Part shown: piece after piece, positions 1-7,157 of the stretch
Numbering within the stretch: the stretch's first letter is position 1
Layout of the letters: every line of letters begins with the position of its first letter
From: Selenomonas sputigena
Lineage (GTDB): Bacteria; Bacillota; Negativicutes; Selenomonadales; Selenomonadaceae
Reading direction: 5' to 3'
DNA length: 38,167 nucleotides
Assembly: GCF_026015965.1 (NCBI RefSeq)
Contig: NZ_CP110383.1
Location: 2,575,814 to 2,613,980 of the forward strand
The notes under the pieces: model-generated
Databases searched by the model: none
Told to the model about the DNA's origin: nothing
What the model saw: only the letters and a program-made list of their open reading frames with translations
Made by a program: the position numbers and the translations under genes

Positions 1-332
1 AATCGCAGGACGAAGAGGTCAAAGAGAGCGTGGAAGAAGTCCGCGCAGCTGACGAGAAGTTTGCGAAGATCGCTGAATCCATCCGTGCCCTGATTGGGCA
101 GGTCGCGAAGGTCGGGACGATCACGGGAGCGCTCGAAAAGGACTGCAAGAGCACGGTCGATACGGTGCAGAAGGTAAGCGACCTGTCCCATGCCGTGCAG
201 CAGAAGGCGACGGACGTGTCCGCCGTCTCCGAGGAGCAGGCGGCGTCCGCCGAAGAGATCGCAGCCGCGAGTCATACGCTCGCAGATCTCGCGCAGCAGC
301 TGCAGCAGGGAGTAGCGAAGTTCAGGCTTTGA
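1..332 (+). CDS. Methyl-accepting chemotaxis protein, C-terminal fragment
   Basis: The reading frame is open from the left edge of the window to a TGA at 330-332, so this is the 3' end of a gene that begins upstream. The visible ~110 residues are helical and end in the pattern EEQAASAEEIAAASHTLADL followed by a short Lys/Phe tail. This matches the last helix of the cytoplasmic signalling domain of bacterial chemoreceptors, a membrane-anchored dimer that controls CheA. The ending is nearly the same as that of the complete chemoreceptor at 24627-26357 ([14 protein letters not shown]), so the two are related. The sensor domain and membrane segments are not in the window, so the ligand cannot be guessed. 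A GTG at 30 is an internal codon, not a start. Confidence 0.9.
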   Translation, partial: SQDEEVKESVEEVRAADEKFAKIAESIRALIGQVAKVGTITGALEKDCKSTVDTVQKVSDLSHAVQQKATDVSAVSEEQAASAEEIAAASHTLADLAQQLQQGVAKFRL

Positions 333-348
333 GCAGAGTCTGAGACAA

Positions 349-406
349 TATAGAGCGAAAGCCGATGCGTGGAGCAAGAGTCTCCATGCATCGGCTTTCA
401 GCTATA
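349..406 (+). terminator. Long hairpin between the chemoreceptor gene and gyrA
   Basis: An inverted repeat pairs GAAAGCCGATGC with GCATCGGCTTTC, extended inward by GTGGAG/CTCCAT and outward by TATAG/CTATA, around a short loop at 374-380. It begins 17 bases after the stop of the chemoreceptor gene. No clean T-run follows the right arm, so termination could be factor-assisted, but position and stem length suggest a transcription end. Confidence 0.6.
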
Positions 407-472
407 TTTGCGATGGCATATAGGATAACGACTGTACGAAAGTGATGTGCGCCAACCCCGCCTTTCGCCGCA

Positions 473-501
473 TGGACTTTTTCTGCAAAAAATGCTATAC
501 T
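473..501 (+). promoter_or_regulatory. Probable gyrA promoter
   Basis: TGGACT (473-478), a 17-base spacer and TATACT (496-501) with an extended -10 TGC just before it. Transcription would begin near 508, about 40 bases before the GTG start of gyrA. The same extended -10 (TGCTATACT) appears at the two metal-uptake promoters near 28.6 and 34.3 kb. Confidence 0.55.
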
Positions 502-546
502 ACTAAGGTTAGATACTGTTCTCGACTATATTTTTGGGGTGAGAGT

Positions 547-2976
547 GTGGATTTTGGCGAGGGGAAGATCGTTCCTGTAAATCTCGCAAGTGAGATGAAG
601 AATTCCTATATCGACTACGCCATGAGCGTCATCGTCGCCCGCGCCCTGCCGGACGTGCGCGACGGTCTGAAGCCCGTGCATCGCCGCATCCTCTATGCGA
701 TGCAGGAAGCGGGCATGGGGTCGGGCAAGCCGTACAAGAAGTCGGCGCGCATCGTCGGCGAAGTTCTCGGTAAGTACCACCCGCATGGTGATACTTCCGT
801 CTACGATGCGATCGTGCGCATGGCGCAGGACTTTTCCATGCGCTACATGCTCGCCGACGGTCACGGCAACTTCGGCTCGGTCGACGGCGATCCGGCAGCA
901 GCGATGCGCTACACCGAGGTGCGCATGTCGAAGGTTGCGGAGCTCATGCTGCAGGACATCGACAAGGAGACGGTGGATTTTGCGCCGAACTACGATGAGT
1001 CCTTGAAGGAGCCGACCGTGCTGCCCGCGAAGTTCCCGCAGCTTCTCACGAATGGTACGGCGGGCATTGCTGTCGGCATGGCGACGAACATCCCGCCGCA
1101 CAATATGCGCGAGGTCATTGACGGCACGTTGATGCTCATCGACCGCCCCGATGCTACCGTTGAGGAGCTTATGACGGTCATCAAGGGGCCGGATTTCCCG
1201 ACGGCGGGACTGATTCTCGGCACGGAGGGCATACGTCAGGCATATACGACGGGGCGCGGCGTCGTCAAGCTTCGCGCGCGCGTGCACATCGAGACGACGT
1301 CGAGCGGCCGCTCGCGCATCATCGTGACGGAGCTGCCCTATCAGGTGAACAAGGCACGCCTCGTCGAGAAGATCGCCGAGCTCGTGCGCGACAAGGCGAT
1401 CGAGGGCATCACGGCCTTGAACGACGAGTCCGACCGCAGCGGCATGCGCATCGTCATCGACGTGCGCCGCGACGCGAACGCCAACGTCATCTTGAATCAG
1501 CTCTACAAGCACACGCAGCTGCAGGACAGTTTCGGCGTCATCATGCTCGCGCTCGTCGACGGCAGTCCGCGCGTGCTCACACTCAAAGAGGTGCTGCACT
1601 ACTACATCAAGCATCAGCAGGATGTTATCACGCGGCGCACGAAGTACGAATTGACGAAAGCCGAGGCGCGCGCCCATATCCTCGAAGGCTTGACCATCGC
1701 GCTCGATCATCTCGACGCCGTCATCACGACGATCCGCGAGAGCCGCACGGCGGACATCGCGCGTGAGCGCCTGATGGAAGGCTTCAAGCTCAGCGAGAAG
1801 CAGGCGCAGGCGATTCTCGACCTTCGTCTGCAGCGCCTGACGGGTCTGGAACGCGAGAAGATCGAGGAAGAGTACCAAGAGGTCTTGAAGATGATCGACT
1901 GGCTCAAATCCGTTCTCGCCGACGAGGGAAAGATCGACAAAATCATCAAGGACGAGCTTCTTGCCGTGCGCGAGAAGTACGGCGACGAGCGCCGCACGGA
2001 AATCACGATCGACACATCCGAGATCAACGTCGAAGACCTCATCGCGCAGGAAGACGTCGTCATCACGCTCACGCACAACAACTACATAAAGCGCATGCCG
2101 CTCGACACGTATCGCCGCCAGAAGCGCGGCGGCGTCGGCGTGACGGGCATGGGCACGAAGGAAGCCGACTTCGTCGAAAATATCCTCGTCACGACGACGC
2201 ATCACACGATCCTCTTCTTTACGAACCGCGGGCGCGTCTACTGTCTCAAGGCGTACGAGATCAACGAGGCGAGCCGCCAGGCGAAGGGCACGGCGATCAT
2301 CAACCTGCTGCAGCTTGAGAGCGAGGAGAAGATCACGGCGGTCATCCAGGTCAAGGAGTTCCTGCCCGAGCGCTACCTCTTCATGGCGACGAAGAAGGGC
2401 ATCGTGAAGAAGACGAGCCTCTCCGAGTTCCAGTCGATCCGCAGAGGCGGACTCAACGCGATCAACCTCGACGAGGATGACGATCTCATCGGCGTCAAGT
2501 TCACGGACGGCGAAAAGCATGTGATACTCGGTACGGCGGGCGGCATGGCGGTCGCCTTCGCCGAAGACGATGTGCGCTCGATGGGACGCACGGCGCGCGG
2601 CGTCAAGGGCATCAACCTGAAGGCGGGCGACGTGGTCGTCGGCATGGACAACCTCGCGCGCAATGCCGAGGTTCTGACGATCACGGCGGAAGGCTACGGC
2701 AAGCGCACGGCGACGAGCGAATATCGTCTGCAGACGCGCGGCGGCAAGGGCCTCATCAACATGAAGGTCACGGAAAAGACGGGCGCGGTCATCGGCCTCA
2801 AGGTTGTGCGTCCGGGACAGGAGCTGATCCTCATCACGACGGACGGCATCGTCATCCGCACGAAGGTCGACGAGATTTCCGTCATCAGCCGCAACACGCA
2901 GGGCGTCAAGGTCGTGCGCCTCGGCGAGGGCGACAAGGCAGCATCGTTCGCCGTGATGGAGCAGAAGAACAACTGA
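547..2976 (+). CDS. gyrA: DNA gyrase subunit A
   Basis: GyrA is the DNA-cleaving subunit of gyrase, which introduces negative supercoils as an A2B2 complex. The 809-residue product starts [13 protein letters not shown]. The active-site tyrosine is Tyr122 in [11 protein letters not shown], in E. coli numbering. The quinolone-determining region reads [10 protein letters not shown], with Thr at position 83 and Asp at 87. The C-terminal beta-pinwheel carries the GyrA box as QTRGGKG, which separates it from ParC. I chose the GTG at 547, preceded by GGGGTGAG, because the homologous N-terminus begins there; the frame is open back to 442 but that extension is not GyrA-like. gyrB is not in the window. 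The next gene starts one base after the stop, so the two are probably co-transcribed. Confidence 0.97.
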   Translation: MDFGEGKIVPVNLASEMKNSYIDYAMSVIVARALPDVRDGLKPVHRRILYAMQEAGMGSGKPYKKSARIVGEVLGKYHPHGDTSVYDAIVRMAQDFSMRYMLADGHGNFGSVDGDPAAAMRYTEVRMSKVAELMLQDIDKETVDFAPNYDESLKEPTVLPAKFPQLLTNGTAGIAVGMATNIPPHNMREVIDGTLMLIDRPDATVEELMTVIKGPDFPTAGLILGTEGIRQAYTTGRGVVKLRARVHIETTSSGRSRIIVTELPYQVNKARLVEKIAELVRDKAIEGITALNDESDRSGMRIVIDVRRDANANVILNQLYKHTQLQDSFGVIMLALVDGSPRVLTLKEVLHYYIKHQQDVITRRTKYELTKAEARAHILEGLTIALDHLDAVITTIRESRTADIARERLMEGFKLSEKQAQAILDLRLQRLTGLEREKIEEEYQEVLKMIDWLKSVLADEGKIDKIIKDELLAVREKYGDERRTEITIDTSEINVEDLIAQEDVVITLTHNNYIKRMPLDTYRRQKRGGVGVTGMGTKEADFVENILVTTTHHTILFFTNRGRVYCLKAYEINEASRQAKGTAIINLLQLESEEKITAVIQVKEFLPERYLFMATKKGIVKKTSLSEFQSIRRGGLNAINLDEDDDLIGVKFTDGEKHVILGTAGGMAVAFAEDDVRSMGRTARGVKGINLKAGDVVVGMDNLARNAEVLTITAEGYGKRTATSEYRLQTRGGKGLINMKVTEKTGAVIGLKVVRPGQELILITTDGIVIRTKVDEISVISRNTQGVKVVRLGEGDKAASFAVMEQKNN

Positions 2977-2977
2977 T

Positions 2978-3694
2978 ATGGGAAACCCCGTCATATCTCT
3001 GGCGCTCGCGGGAATCCCCGTCGAGCTTGAACGAAAGTCCATCAAGAACATCTATTTGCGCGTCGTGCCGCCCGCAGGCACGGTGCGCCTGAGCGCACCG
3101 AAGCGAGCGACGCTCGAAGAGCTCGCACGCTTCGTCGCCAAGCATATGGCATGGATCGAGGAAAAGCAGGCGAAGATCGCCGCGAAACCTCTGCCAAGCG
3201 CTCGCCGCTTTCTAAGCGGCGAGCGCTTCTTTGTCTGGGGCGAGCCCCTTTGGCTCACCGTGAAGTTCGGACGTGGCTGCAACATCGTCCTGCGAGACGG
3301 CAGCCGACTCATCCTGAGCCTCAAGGCGCAGGAGGCCGAGAGCAGCCCCGCCGAGCGTGAAGCTCTGCTGAACGAATGGTATCGCCGCGAACTCGCGCGA
3401 GCCGTGCCGCCGCTCTTGGCGCGAGCTGAGACGATCGTCGGCAAGAGCGCCGCCGAATGGCGCATCAAGAACATGAAGACGAAGTGGGGCACCTGCAACA
3501 TCCGTGCGCGCCGCATCTGGTTGAATCTGCAGCTCGCCAAATATCCGTCCGCCTGCCTAGAATACGTCATCATCCACGAGCTTACGCATCTCTGGGAGCG
3601 CTACCACAACGCGCATTTCAAGAGCCTCATGGACAAGTTCTGCCCCGACTGGCGCGAGCGCAAGAAGATCGTCAACACGCCGCTTGGGGATTGA
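2978..3694 (+). CDS. YgjP-like (DUF45) zinc metallopeptidase family protein
   Basis: A 238-residue soluble protein of the YgjP/DUF45 family, related to the SprT-like and WLM metallopeptidases. The key motif is HELTH in VIIHELTHLWERYHNAHF near residue 200: HExxH, followed by a further His-rich segment that would supply a third zinc ligand. The upstream segment MKTKWGTC is also typical of the family, whose substrate is generally unknown. Its ATG is one base after the gyrA stop, so translation may be coupled. A hairpin terminator follows at 3709. No signal peptide is visible, so it should be cytoplasmic. The family call is firm; peptidase activity is inferred from the motif. Confidence 0.85.
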   Translation: MGNPVISLALAGIPVELERKSIKNIYLRVVPPAGTVRLSAPKRATLEELARFVAKHMAWIEEKQAKIAAKPLPSARRFLSGERFFVWGEPLWLTVKFGRGCNIVLRDGSRLILSLKAQEAESSPAEREALLNEWYRRELARAVPPLLARAETIVGKSAAEWRIKNMKTKWGTCNIRARRIWLNLQLAKYPSACLEYVIIHELTHLWERYHNAHFKSLMDKFCPDWRERKKIVNTPLGD

Positions 3695-3708
3695 AGAAAA
3701 TGGGAAAG

Positions 3709-3743
3709 AACCGCCCGCCGTTGTACGGTGAGGCGGTTTTTTT
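3709..3743 (+). terminator. Rho-independent terminator of the gyrA operon
   Basis: AACCGCC at 3709-3715 pairs with GGCGGTT at 3732-3738, with an inner CCG/CGG helix in the loop, followed by a run of T. It closes the gyrA-metallopeptidase unit and separates it from cas3. The remaining ~145 bases up to cas3 hold a good Shine-Dalgarno (GGGGAGGAAG) but no promoter I can call with confidence. Confidence 0.85.
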
Positions 3744-3889
3744 GACGCTTTGCTGCTGGCAGTGCAGGAGCATCTATACAGGAAATGGAAATTGTTTGTC
3801 GAAACACTACATAGGATTTTTTTGATGTTCGTGCGGACGGCGGATGGGACTATATCGATCTTGTCGTCGTTTCTGGGGAGGAAGTAAAA

Positions 3890-6145
3890 ATGACAAAATC
3901 TTCTGCTTATCTTGGGCATCTTGATGAGGAAACGGGGCGCGAGCAGCTTTTGTGCGACCATCTGACGGGCGTTGCCGATCTTGCGGGACGCTTTGCCGCC
4001 GCTTTCGGTGAGGAGGCGATGGGGCGGCTCTTGGGCTTGTATCACGATATCGGCAAGTATTCGCGCGAGTTTCAAGCGTATCTGCGTGCGGGCGAGGAGG
4101 AGAAGAAACGGCGCAGGGGGCGCATCGATCATTCGACGGCAGGGACGCAGGAGATCGTGAGGCTGCGGCAGAGCGCGGACGATGAGCAAAGCAGAAGGCT
4201 TGGCAGAGGCATGGCGCAGGTGATGGCGTTCTGCATCGCAGGGCATCATGGCGGCATACCGAACCGGGGTACGACGGCGAATACAGCGGAAGAAGGTACG
4301 CTTTTGAGTAGGCTCAAGCGTCAGAATCTGCCCGATTACCGCGCTTATCACGAGGCCGATCTGCCCCAGACCTTGCCACCGTCGCTCTTGTTGGAGCAGG
4401 TCGCCCGCGCACCGTTTTCCGCGATGCTCTATACGCGCATGCTTTTCTCCTGTCTCGTCGATGCAGATTTTCTCGACACGGAAGATTTCATGTCGGCGGG
4501 GAATGTCGAGCGGGAAGGTTTTGCTTCTATGGAAACCTTGCTCGAACGTCTGCAGGAGAGCCTTGAAGAGAAATTCTCGAAGCCGAAGACGGAAAAAGAG
4601 AAGCGGAAGCTGGAATTGCCGATCAACAAAAAACGCTCTGCACTCCTCGCCGAGAGCATCGCCGCAGGAAAAGAAGCAAAAGGAAATTTATACCGGCTAA
4701 CCGTACCGACGGGAGGGGGCAAGACGATTTCTTCCCTGGCGTTTGCCCTGCATTATGCCGCTCATGCCAAGAGGAAGCGCAGGCGCATCATCTACGTCAT
4801 ACCGTATACGTCGATCATCGAGCAGAATGCTGCTGTCTTTCGGGATCTGCTGGGGCCGGACAGTGTCGTCGAGCATCATCAGAATGTGGATTATGACGAT
4901 GTGCAGGATATGGATATGAACCGCAAGCGGTTGGCGACGGAGAACTGGGATGCGCCCGTCATTGTGACGACGAACGTGCAGTTTTTCGAATCGCTTTTTT
5001 CCAATCGCCCGTCGAAATGCCGCAAATTGCACAATCTTGCCGAGAGCATCGTGATTTTCGATGAGGCGCAGATGATTCCACTCGATTATCTGCGTCCCTC
5101 GCTTGCCGCAATCGAGGCGCTCGTGCGGCACTATGCGTGTACGGCGGTGCTCTGCACGGCGACGCAGCCGCCTCTGGGACAGTTTTTCTCCGATGATATG
5201 CAGCCGCTGGAAATCTGCCCGGCGCTCATGGAAAATGCAGCGTTTTTCCGGCGCACGAAGATCGAGCTGCGCGAAGAGGTGATGACGGAAGAGGAGCTTG
5301 CCGAAGAGCTGGCGGCTCATGAGCAGGTGCTTTGCATCGTCAATGTGAAAAAGACGGCGCAGAGTGTCTTCGATTTGCTGCGGGAAGACGAAGGAACGTA
5401 CCACTTGTCCACGAATCTCTATCCTGTGCATCGCGAGCAGGTATTGGAGGAGATTCGCGCACGGCTCAAGGACGGCAAGCCGTGCCGCGTCATTTCGACG
5501 AGCCTCGTGGAGGCCGGCGTTGACCTCGACTTCCCCTGCGTCTATCGTGAGATCAACGGCCTCGACAGCATAGTGCAGGCGGCGGGCCGCTGCAACCGCG
5601 AGGGCAGGAGGACGGCGGAGGAAAGCGTTGTGCATGTATTTTCTCTGGAAAAACTGGCGAAAAATGCACAGCTTGCCGCTGGGATCACAAAGAATGTGGC
5701 GCGGAGCTTCGGTGAAGATTTGGCGAATCCCGAGGCGATTCGCAGCTACTTTGCAGAGCTTTACGATCTGAGCGGCAAGAATCGTCTGGACAAGAAAGAC
5801 ATCATGGGACAGTCGGGGAAGTTTGCCTTTGCCGATATTGCAAACGATGTCCGCCTGATCGAGGATCGTACCAAGCCGATCTTCATTCCGCAAACCGAGG
5901 CGGGACAGGCGCTCTTGGCGCGGCTGGAACAAGGAGAGAGATCGCGTTCGCTTATGCGAAAGGTCGGACGCTACATCGTGACTGTCTATACGGGATATGC
6001 TGAAGCGCCGTTCGAACAGCTTGCCGCGCAGGGAAAGATCCGTATGCTTGATGAAAACCTCGCCGTGCTCGTTGATATGGCGGTATATGACTCAGAAAAG
6101 GGACTGTCGAATAATGTTGGAGAGGGAGAAGGAATGTTCCTGTAG
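3890..6145 (+). CDS. cas3: Type I-C CRISPR nuclease-helicase Cas3
   Basis: Cas3 is recruited to a full R-loop made by Cascade and degrades the target DNA. The 751-residue protein has an N-terminal HD nuclease domain, with His24, His52-Asp53 in YHDIGKYS, His81 and the pair His119-His120 in AGHHGG. A superfamily 2 helicase follows: Walker A VPTGGGKT near 272-280, DEAQ at 391-394, CTATQPP, and QAAGRCNREGR as motif VI. All core motifs look intact. The start ATG follows GGGGAGGAAG. Unlike in compact type I-C operons, cas5 does not follow directly: a 355-bp gap with its own promoters lies in between, so cas3 is probably transcribed separately from the Cascade genes. Confidence 0.96.
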   Translation: MTKSSAYLGHLDEETGREQLLCDHLTGVADLAGRFAAAFGEEAMGRLLGLYHDIGKYSREFQAYLRAGEEEKKRRRGRIDHSTAGTQEIVRLRQSADDEQSRRLGRGMAQVMAFCIAGHHGGIPNRGTTANTAEEGTLLSRLKRQNLPDYRAYHEADLPQTLPPSLLLEQVARAPFSAMLYTRMLFSCLVDADFLDTEDFMSAGNVEREGFASMETLLERLQESLEEKFSKPKTEKEKRKLELPINKKRSALLAESIAAGKEAKGNLYRLTVPTGGGKTISSLAFALHYAAHAKRKRRRIIYVIPYTSIIEQNAAVFRDLLGPDSVVEHHQNVDYDDVQDMDMNRKRLATENWDAPVIVTTNVQFFESLFSNRPSKCRKLHNLAESIVIFDEAQMIPLDYLRPSLAAIEALVRHYACTAVLCTATQPPLGQFFSDDMQPLEICPALMENAAFFRRTKIELREEVMTEEELAEELAAHEQVLCIVNVKKTAQSVFDLLREDEGTYHLSTNLYPVHREQVLEEIRARLKDGKPCRVISTSLVEAGVDLDFPCVYREINGLDSIVQAAGRCNREGRRTAEESVVHVFSLEKLAKNAQLAAGITKNVARSFGEDLANPEAIRSYFAELYDLSGKNRLDKKDIMGQSGKFAFADIANDVRLIEDRTKPIFIPQTEAGQALLARLEQGERSRSLMRKVGRYIVTVYTGYAEAPFEQLAAQGKIRMLDENLAVLVDMAVYDSEKGLSNNVGEGEGMFL

Positions 6146-6184
6146 ATTCGCTGCATGAAATCGTGGTTCTCCGCACAGACGAAA

Positions 6185-6212
6185 GCGGGGAGATTTGAAA
6201 AAATCTCCCCGC
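6185..6212 (-). terminator. Perfect 12-bp hairpin at the end of the CreR-like RNA
   Basis: GCGGGGAGATTT pairs with AAATCTCCCCGC without a mismatch around a 4-base loop (GAAA on the plus strand). On the minus strand it is followed by TTTCGTCT, a weak U-tract; on the plus strand no T-run follows. It therefore suits the 3' end of the minus-strand guide RNA better than a cas3 terminator, and it sits where a normal array would carry its second repeat. Confidence 0.5.
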
Positions 6213-6273
6213 ACTCGCGCATCATATGTCCTAACAAAAATTTCAATCCTCGTGCAGACATGATCTCCACGAC
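6185..6273 (-). ncRNA. CreR-like Cas-regulating RNA: degenerate repeat plus guide plus hairpin
   Basis: Read on the minus strand, 6273-6240 is a 34-nt degenerate CRISPR repeat. It begins GTCG and ends GGATTGAAAT like the array repeat. Its middle has diverged but still folds: TCGTG pairs with CACGA, with an inner AGA/TCT helix. The putative 11-nt handle (AGGATTGAAAT) differs from the array handle at one base. The guide-like part starts at 6239 with TTTTGTTAGGA, and a perfect 12-bp hairpin with a short loop ends the element at 6212-6185. The predicted transcription start is near 6273, exactly where the repeat begins. A guide of this design, matching the cas5 promoter, fits the Cas-regulating RNAs known from other CRISPR types. 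The RNA itself is inferred, not observed. Confidence 0.75.
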
Positions 6274-6279
6274 GATGTT

Positions 6280-6307
6280 AGTTTACCATGCATCTGCAAG
6301 AAGTCAA
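6280..6307 (-). promoter_or_regulatory. Promoter of the CreR-like RNA
   Basis: On the minus strand: TTGACT (6307-6302), a 16-base spacer and TAAACT (6285-6280) with an extended -10 TGG. It is one copy of a promoter element also found at 17083, 17252 and 21329, including the short GCC-N3-GGC hairpin just upstream of the -35. It points away from cas5. The AT-rich stretch between this promoter and the cas5 promoter could serve both as an upstream element. Confidence 0.7.
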
Positions 6308-6419
6308 GCCTAAGGCGAGAATTGATGGATTTCGCATAATGTGGTGACTATGGAGCATTTAGAAATTATTGTTTTTATGTATTTTTTTCGATTTTCTTAG
6401 TGAATTGTAGAATTTCAAA

Positions 6420-6448
6420 TTGACAGAGTTAATTTTTTATGATATGCT
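6420..6448 (+). promoter_or_regulatory. cas5 operon promoter
   Basis: A consensus TTGACA (6420-6425), a 17-base spacer and TATGCT (6443-6448) with an extended -10 TGA. Transcription would start near 6455 and give a ~46-nt leader before the cas5 ATG. It should drive cas5-cas8c-cas7-cas4-cas1-cas2 as one unit. Confidence 0.75.
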
Positions 6449-6480
6449 TTCTACAAATAAAATATTTCCTAACAAAAGAA
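6443..6480 (-). promoter_or_regulatory. Predicted Cascade binding site (PAM plus protospacer) over the cas5 promoter
   Basis: On the minus strand a TTC, the usual type I-C PAM, lies at 6480-6478. The adjoining 6477-6467 is TTTTGTTAGGA, identical to the first 11 nt of the CreR-like guide. Positions 13-16 also match; 12 and 17 do not, and pairing largely ends after that. A 35-nt protospacer would run to 6443 and cover the transcription start and the -10 box, so bound Cascade would block transcription. The limited pairing would favour binding without Cas3 cleavage. Confidence 0.72.
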
Positions 6481-6500
6481 AAACATATGGAGGTGATTTT

Positions 6501-7157
6501 ATGGCCTATGGCGTTCGCCTTGAGGTTTGGGGCGAAGCGGCGTGCTTCACGCGACCGGAATTGAAGGCGGAGCGCTTTTCCTACGCCGTCATGACGCCGA
6601 GCGCGGCGAGGGGTGTCTTAGAAGCCGTCTTCTGGCATCCCGGCTTGCATTGGGTGGTTGATCGCATCTATGTCCTCGCCAAGACACAATTCACGAATGT
6701 CCGCCGCAATGAGCTCAAGGCAAAGATTCCTGCGCGTACGGTGAAGGCTTTTGCGGAGAAAGAGCGTGGGGAACTCTATCAGTCCACGAAGGAGGATATC
6801 CAGCAGCGTGCCGCCACTATCTTGAAGGAGCCGCATTACATCATTGAAGCGCATTTCGAGATGACGGAGAAGGCATCGGCATCGGACAACGAGGGAAAAT
6901 TCCGTGAGATGTTCTGCCGACGCGCGCGCAAGGGACAGTGCTATCATGCACCGTATTTGGGCTGCCGCGAGTTTCCCGCGCGCTTCCGGCTGTACGAGGA
7001 AGCGGAGCTTCCGTCGACAAATGGGGAAACGAAAGATCTGGGCTTCATGCTCTATGATATCGACTACTCGGATCCCAAGAATCTTCGGCCGATGTTTTTC
7101 CAAGCACAGCTTGTGGACGGCGTGCTCGACCTTAGGGATTGTGAGGTGTATCGCTGA
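6501..7157 (+). CDS. cas5c: Type I-C Cas5 (Cas5c/Cas5d), repeat-processing Cascade subunit
   Basis: In type I-C, Cas5 cleaves the CRISPR repeat hairpin to make crRNAs, leaving an 11-nt 5' handle, and then stays bound to the handle in Cascade. The 218-residue product begins MAYGVRLEVWGEAACFTRPE, the characteristic Cas5 N-terminus with a Gly-containing first strand. I chose the ATG at 6501 because AGGAGGTGAT-type Shine-Dalgarno sequence (GGAGGTGA) lies at ideal spacing and the predicted promoter is just upstream; the frame is open to 6420 but those residues are not Cas5-like. cas8c begins directly after the stop. There is no cas6 in the locus, as expected for this subtype. Confidence 0.95.
   Translation: MAYGVRLEVWGEAACFTRPELKAERFSYAVMTPSAARGVLEAVFWHPGLHWVVDRIYVLAKTQFTNVRRNELKAKIPARTVKAFAEKERGELYQSTKEDIQQRAATILKEPHYIIEAHFEMTEKASASDNEGKFREMFCRRARKGQCYHAPYLGCREFPARFRLYEEAELPSTNGETKDLGFMLYDIDYSDPKNLRPMFFQAQLVDGVLDLRDCEVYR

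Noticed and set aside
442-546. N-terminal extension of gyrA
   Set aside because: The extra 35 residues do not look like GyrA and include the predicted promoter -10; the GTG at 547 has a ribosome site and the family N-terminus.
526-3051. An 841-residue open frame on the minus strand across gyrA
   Set aside because: It mirrors gyrA codon for codon, is rich in Arg, Asp, His and Leu as expected for an antisense frame of high-GC DNA, and has no recognisable domain.
4697-5932. A 411-residue minus-strand frame inside cas3
   Set aside because: Antisense shadow of cas3, which has all its motifs on the plus strand.
6185-6212. Hairpin as a cas3 terminator
   Set aside because: No T-run follows on the plus strand, while the minus strand has a degenerate repeat and promoter in line with it. 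I treat it as the end of the guide RNA, though dual use is possible.
6221-6240. Possibility that the guide is a captured normal spacer against foreign DNA
   Set aside because: The match to the cas5 promoter with a TTC PAM is next to the locus itself and stops after about 16 positions, as expected for regulation; a normal spacer would be flanked by two intact repeats.
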